DNA of 64,000 bases from RDYZ01 sp964518905 (GTDB taxonomy: Bacteria > Cyanobacteriota > Cyanobacteriia > Cyanobacteriales > Geitlerinemataceae), in NCBI GenBank assembly GCA_964518905.1, contig CAZFJL010000018.1, positions 10,926-74,925 on the forward strand, written 5' to 3'. This document shows positions 60,359-64,000 of this stretch, piece after piece. How positions within the stretch are numbered: position 1 is the stretch's first letter; each line of letters begins with the position of its first letter. The notes under the pieces were generated by a model, which did no database searches, was not told the origin of the DNA, and worked only from the letters and a program-made list of their open reading frames with translations. The position numbers and the translations under genes are program-made.

Positions 60359-62698
60359 ATGGAATTCTCGATTGCGACCCTGCTATCTAGCTTCCCCGAC
60401 GACAAATCGATCGCGCCCAAGGCGTTGGAAAAAAAGCTCGAATGTGAAGAAGAAATCGAGCTACAAAAGCTACAAATCGCCCTCGATGCCCTCGAAAAAC
60501 TCGGGCTTGTCTCCAAGGATCGGGGACGCTACCGTCGCAATGATCCCGAAGAGTGGGTCGAAGCGCGGCTACGCTGTTCGAGCAAGGGCTTTTGCTTTGC
60601 GATTCAGGACGAAGAAGGCGCGGATGATATCTACGTGCGCGAGTCGTATCTGAGTAATGCGTGGAACGGCGATCGGGTTTTAGTCAAAGTGATCAAAGAG
60701 GGCAGTCGTCGCCGATCGCCCGAGGGAGAGGTCAAGCTGATTTTGGAGCGGGCGAACCCGTCGGTGCTGGCGCGGATCAAAGAAGTGCCGGACGATGGCT
60801 ATCGCGCCGTGCCGCTTGACGATCGCCTGCTGTTTGAAATTGAACTCGAAGAGCAGCCCAACTTCAAAGACATTCTGGACTACCTGGTTCACGTTGAAGT
60901 CAAGCGTTATCCCCTCGGTGCGAATCCGCCCCTCGGCGACGTGGCGCAAGTGCTGGGCAGCGACGCGGAAACTGCCAACGATATCGACATCGTTTGCTGC
61001 AAACACGACCTTCCACGCAAGTTTTCGGCCAAAGTTGAACGCGCCCTAGGTCAGATCTGCGATCGGCTCGCTCAGGTGGACATCGCCAATCGCCTCGACC
61101 TGCGTCAACTCCCGACCTTTACCCTCAGCCCCACCGATCCCACGCCGGAAAACCCAGCGGTCAGCGTCGATCGCGCCTTTAGCCTGACACCGGGCGATGT
61201 CGCCGGTCAGTGGCAGCTCGCGGTTCACCTCGCGGACGTGGCGGCCTATATTCCCCAGGAATCGACGATCGATCGCGAAGCCCAGCGGCGCGGCACGGCG
61301 ATTTTCCTCGGTGATTTGGTGATCCCGATGCTGCCCGAGCCGGTCATCCAGGCGCTGAATCTGACGCCGGGGAACGATCGCCTCGCGATTTCGCTGGTGT
61401 TTGCGATCGACACCAATGGCGATGTGCTCGATTATGAAATTCAGCCGACGGTGATTCGGGTCGATACGAGCCTGACCTATCAATCCGCCGAAGTCTTCTT
61501 TACGGAGAAAAAAGGCGAAGTCGTCGCCAATCCCAAAGGCCAGCTCAAAGGCCAGCCGATTTGGATTGCAGAGACGATCGGCGTGCTGTGGTCGATCACC
61601 AATGCCCTGCGCGAGCAGCGCTACGAACGCGGCTCCTTTGATCTCGCCCTGCCGGAAACTCACGCCCACTTTGACGACGAAACCCAGCTCGGCGCGATGG
61701 TCACCTCGCCGCTATCGGCGGCTCAAACGATGATCAGCGAGATCGTCTTGCTGGTGAATCAAAGTGTCGGCGAACACCTCAATGCTCTGGGCGTTCCGGT
61801 GTTGCATTCGGTGCAGCCTGCGGTTGATCCGGTGGATGCGATCGAAGCGATCAAGCTTGTCGCCAATATGGACATCGAGCTGGCGCTGGAAGATGAGGAA
61901 GAGGTTTATCCGAGCGACTTCAAGACCTTTACCGATCGCTTTGCCGAATCGGAACACGAAAAAATCCTCTCCTATTTGCTCGAAGCCATCCTCAAGCCGA
62001 CCCATTACAGCCCCGAAGTCAGCCAACATTTCGGCCTCGCGCTCGAAGAGGGCTACATCCATGCGTCGTCCCCGCTTCAGCGCTATTCTGACCTGCTGAC
62101 GCAATATTTCCTCCATGCCGTGTTTGAGCATGGGCGCGATCGGCGCACCACCCGCACCAAGGAAGGCGTCAACCTGCGTCACTCTTCCTGCCAGGGCAAA
62201 ATTAACTGGAACGTGCTGCCGCCGGAAATCCATAGCGAGTTCGAGCATTTGGTCAACCTGTTGGCGATCCCGATGACGGAGCGCGAAAACCTAGCTCATG
62301 AAGCCGAAAGCGATCTCAGCGGTCTGCAAAAAGCGGGGATGATGAAGGAGCGGACGGGCGAGATTTTCACCGGTTTGATTACGGGTGTGCAGTCCTACGG
62401 TTTCTTTGTCGAAATCGAATCGGGCAAAGATGGCCCCGCGCCGAATCGTCTCGAAGGGTTGGTGCATGTGTCGTCGCTGAAAGACGATTGGTATGAATAT
62501 CGATCGCGCCAGCAAACCCTGGTCGGTCGCAAGAGCCGCAAACAATATGGCCTCGGCGGTCGTGTGGATGTGCAGGTGAAAAGCGTGGATTATTATCGCC
62601 AGCAAATCGACCTTGCGCCGGTGCATTCTGCCCAAGATTCCGAGGCGGATGAGTCCTACAATCCGGACGATCAGCTCGAAGAGATGATGGACGAGTAG
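60359..62698 (+). CDS. RNase II/R family protein, apparently lacking catalytic aspartates
   Basis: The 779-residue protein has a winged-helix start (FSIATLLSSFPDDKSIAPKA), cold-shock-like domains (CSSKGFCFAIQDEEGADDIY), an RNB domain and a C-terminal S1 domain (GEIFTGLITGVQSYGFFVEI). RNB motifs present: GQWQLAVHLADVAAYIPQES, IPMLPEPVIQALNLTPGNDR and HASSPLQRYSDLLTQYFLHA. The usual D-x5-D-x-D-D cluster should precede LAVHLADVAAY. Here that place reads FTLSPTDPTPENPAVSVDRA, where by my alignment the four Asp become Ser, Pro, Asn and Pro. It may be an RNA-binding pseudo-enzyme. Confidence 0.88.
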   Translation: MEFSIATLLSSFPDDKSIAPKALEKKLECEEEIELQKLQIALDALEKLGLVSKDRGRYRRNDPEEWVEARLRCSSKGFCFAIQDEEGADDIYVRESYLSNAWNGDRVLVKVIKEGSRRRSPEGEVKLILERANPSVLARIKEVPDDGYRAVPLDDRLLFEIELEEQPNFKDILDYLVHVEVKRYPLGANPPLGDVAQVLGSDAETANDIDIVCCKHDLPRKFSAKVERALGQICDRLAQVDIANRLDLRQLPTFTLSPTDPTPENPAVSVDRAFSLTPGDVAGQWQLAVHLADVAAYIPQESTIDREAQRRGTAIFLGDLVIPMLPEPVIQALNLTPGNDRLAISLVFAIDTNGDVLDYEIQPTVIRVDTSLTYQSAEVFFTEKKGEVVANPKGQLKGQPIWIAETIGVLWSITNALREQRYERGSFDLALPETHAHFDDETQLGAMVTSPLSAAQTMISEIVLLVNQSVGEHLNALGVPVLHSVQPAVDPVDAIEAIKLVANMDIELALEDEEEVYPSDFKTFTDRFAESEHEKILSYLLEAILKPTHYSPEVSQHFGLALEEGYIHASSPLQRYSDLLTQYFLHAVFEHGRDRRTTRTKEGVNLRHSSCQGKINWNVLPPEIHSEFEHLVNLLAIPMTERENLAHEAESDLSGLQKAGMMKERTGEIFTGLITGVQSYGFFVEIESGKDGPAPNRLEGLVHVSSLKDDWYEYRSRQQTLVGRKSRKQYGLGGRVDVQVKSVDYYRQQIDLAPVHSAQDSEADESYNPDDQLEEMMDE

Positions 62699-62744
62699 AT
62701 CTCTCTCCTCGATTCCCATCTGCCTCTAGACCACACGCGAGACT

Positions 62745-63422
62745 ATGACGCGCCCCCGTGCGCCTGATGCTGTGACCCATCCCGATTCACGTCCGATCGC
62801 CACCCCCCCACCATCACGCCCGATCGTCCTCGGTGTCACGGGCGCGTCAGGGCTAATCTATGCCGTGCGTGCGGTGAAATATCTGCTGGAGGCGGATGAG
62901 GCGATCGAGCTGGTGGCGTCGCGATCGGCGGCGATGGTGTGGAATGCGGAAAATCAAATCACGATGCCGACGGAACCGGCGAAGCAAGCCGAGTTTTGGC
63001 GATCGCAGGCGGGTGTCCCGACGGCGGGGCGGCTGCGCTGCCATCCGGCGGGGGATGTGGGTGCGAATATTGCTAGCGGGTCGTTTCGGACGCGGGGCAT
63101 GATCGTGATGCCATGCAGTATGAGCACGGTGGGCAAGCTCGCAAATGGTCTCAGTTCGGATTTGCTCGAACGGGCTGCGGATGTGCAGCTCAAGGAGGGG
63201 CGATCGTTGGTGGTTGTCCCGCGTGAGACGCCGTTTAGCCTGGTGCATTTGCGTAACCTGACGGCGCTCGCGGAAGCCGGGGCGCGAATTGTTCCGGCGA
63301 TTCCGGCTTGGTATCACCAGCCGCAGACGATCGAAGATTTGGTCGATTTTGTCGTGGCGCGGGTGTTTGATCAGCTCGATCTCGATTGCATCCCGCTCAA
63401 GCGCTGGAAGGAAGATGTGTAG
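62745..63422 (+). CDS. ubiX: Flavin prenyltransferase UbiX
   Basis: The 225-residue protein has PIVLGVTGASGLIYAVRAVK (FMN binding), then GDVGANIASGSFRTRGMIVM and MPCSMSTVGKLANGLSSDLL, then RETPFSLVHLRNLTALAEAG. It attaches dimethylallyl phosphate to FMN to make prenylated FMN, cofactor of UbiD decarboxylases. The ~25 residues before PIVLGV are a Pro-rich extension, so a later start is possible. It follows the RNase homologue by 46 bp and may be co-transcribed. Confidence 0.92.
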   Translation: MTRPRAPDAVTHPDSRPIATPPPSRPIVLGVTGASGLIYAVRAVKYLLEADEAIELVASRSAAMVWNAENQITMPTEPAKQAEFWRSQAGVPTAGRLRCHPAGDVGANIASGSFRTRGMIVMPCSMSTVGKLANGLSSDLLERAADVQLKEGRSLVVVPRETPFSLVHLRNLTALAEAGARIVPAIPAWYHQPQTIEDLVDFVVARVFDQLDLDCIPLKRWKEDV

Positions 63423-63469
63423 GCGAGGAGCTGTTGGGTGAGGGGATGCTTGGAGAGGTCGGCGGTGGC
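63421..63469 (-). pseudogene. Duplicated 3' tail of the kinesin-light-chain TPR gene
   Basis: GGCGAGGAGCTGTTGGGTGA (63422-63441) and following bases match 63683-63730, the 3' end of the TPR gene to the right. On the minus strand it encodes LSKHPLTQQLLAY against LSDHPLTQQLLAQ in the intact gene. The 200 bp between (63470-63667) are GC-rich without a recognisable domain. It suggests a lost tandem paralogue. Confidence 0.65.
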
Positions 63470-63667
63470 AGTTTTGTGGGGGGCGAGAAGCTGGGTTTCT
63501 GGTGACGTGAAGCTGGGTGGCGGCGGCAATGGTTGCGGCTGCGGTTGATGGGGCGGAAGGTCGGGAGTGTGGCAAGGCCGTAACGCACCGAGGATTTTGC
63601 GGGGGCGGGGCATGGCGGCGGTGCTGTCGTGCTTGGGCGAAGACCGCATTTCGACTCCGCTCAATGT

Positions 63668-64000
63668 TTATTGGCGGAGCTGGGCGAGGAGCTGCTGGGT
63701 GAGGGGATGGTCGGAGAGTTCGGCGGTGCGATCGGCGGCGATGACTTTTTGCAAGAAAGCCTGAAATTGTGATTGAGCTTTTTGCATATAAGGGTGTTGA
63801 TCGCCAAGACTGCGATCGAATATCCCCAAGCACCGAAGATATTCAGACTCTGCGATGTCAAAGCGTTGCTGTGTGTTGTGCAGTTCCGCTAAACACCAAA
63901 TAGATATGGCGGTATCGGGATGGTCGGCTCCCAGTTGCCGTTCTTTGATGTCTAAGGCGCGTTGGTAGAGCGGTTCCGCTGACTCGTATTTCCCTTGCGA
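63668..64000 (-). CDS. Kinesin-light-chain-type TPR protein, C-terminal part (continues beyond window)
   Basis: On the minus strand the frame from 64000 to the TAA at 63670-63668 gives 110 residues. It begins SQGKYESAEPLYQRALDIKE and RQLGADHPDTAISIWCLAEL, the TPR-12 pattern with the conserved LG-x-DHP. It ends LSDHPLTQQLLAQLRQ. Such TPR arrays are common in cyanobacterial STAND or CHAT proteins, but the N-terminus lies outside the window, so the full architecture is unknown. Confidence 0.85.
   Translation of the reverse strand, partial: SQGKYESAEPLYQRALDIKERQLGADHPDTAISIWCLAELHNTQQRFDIAESEYLRCLGIFDRSLGDQHPYMQKAQSQFQAFLQKVIAADRTAELSDHPLTQQLLAQLRQ

Overview
The window is chromosomal DNA from a cyanobacterium. 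The evidence is the allophycocyanin operon apcA-apcB-apcC (28.2-29.8 kb), the cyanobacterial co-regulator pair pipX-pipY, a group 2 sigma factor, a beta-carotene ketolase (CrtW), several cyanobacteria-restricted families (DUF3143, DUF4346, DUF2584) and very frequent GCGATCGC (HIP1) octamers. The DNA is moderately GC-rich with a few AT-rich islands. I cannot name the genus. I saw no rRNA, tRNA or CRISPR array. One assembly gap of 100 N lies at 18142-18241.

Layout: 1-13.1 kb is mostly core: small conserved proteins, a sulfotransferase-like protein, a YkvA-like membrane protein, a 39-aa membrane microprotein, a cobA-hemD fusion, DciA (helicase loader), a SPOR-like membrane protein, murF and a proline aminopeptidase. 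Next to pepP lies a transposase-less element with IS200/IS605-type hairpin ends (13.09-13.5 kb). From 14.3 to 23.2 kb is an accessory island. It holds an MntA/HepT toxin-antitoxin pair, two Uma2 nucleases, a DUF2283/BECR-like pair, a DUF4160/DUF2442 pair and a three-gene minus-strand cluster: P-loop ATPase, then Uma2, then a 1.4-kilo-residue STAND ATPase with at least eleven near-identical WD40 repeats. A decayed copy of the WD40 gene tail lies inside the island. The three-gene cluster is my best candidate for an uncharacterised conflict or signalling system.

23.4-40.8 kb returns to housekeeping: miaE, msrP, an orphan sugar-binding protein, pipX/pipY, apcABC, a sigma factor, crtW, a glyoxalase-like protein, sufE, folE, ddl, a periplasmic TPR protein, an AI-2E-type permease, ccsA and scpB.

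40.8-47.1 kb is a second accessory island. It holds a YoeB-type toxin with its antitoxin, an orphan HsdR-N-like nuclease, and a divergent gene pair whose products share an N-terminal motif ending in RDIINN. One of the pair is an AT-rich membrane protein with an SH3b-like end, the other a small protein with a hydrophobic tail. A Clp-type AAA+ ATPase without the usual middle domain follows.

47.2-64 kb carries an M23/LysM peptidase, an SDR, proA, a second orphan binding protein, a CmpX-like channel, a Gdt1-type Mn/Ca transporter split into two half-genes, a saccharopine-dehydrogenase-like protein, a TPR protein, an RNase II/R homologue that appears to lack the catalytic aspartates, ubiX, and the 3' end of a kinesin-light-chain-type TPR gene running off the window. 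Dispersed palindromic repeats of several families sit between genes; two copies of one family differ by a compensated base pair.
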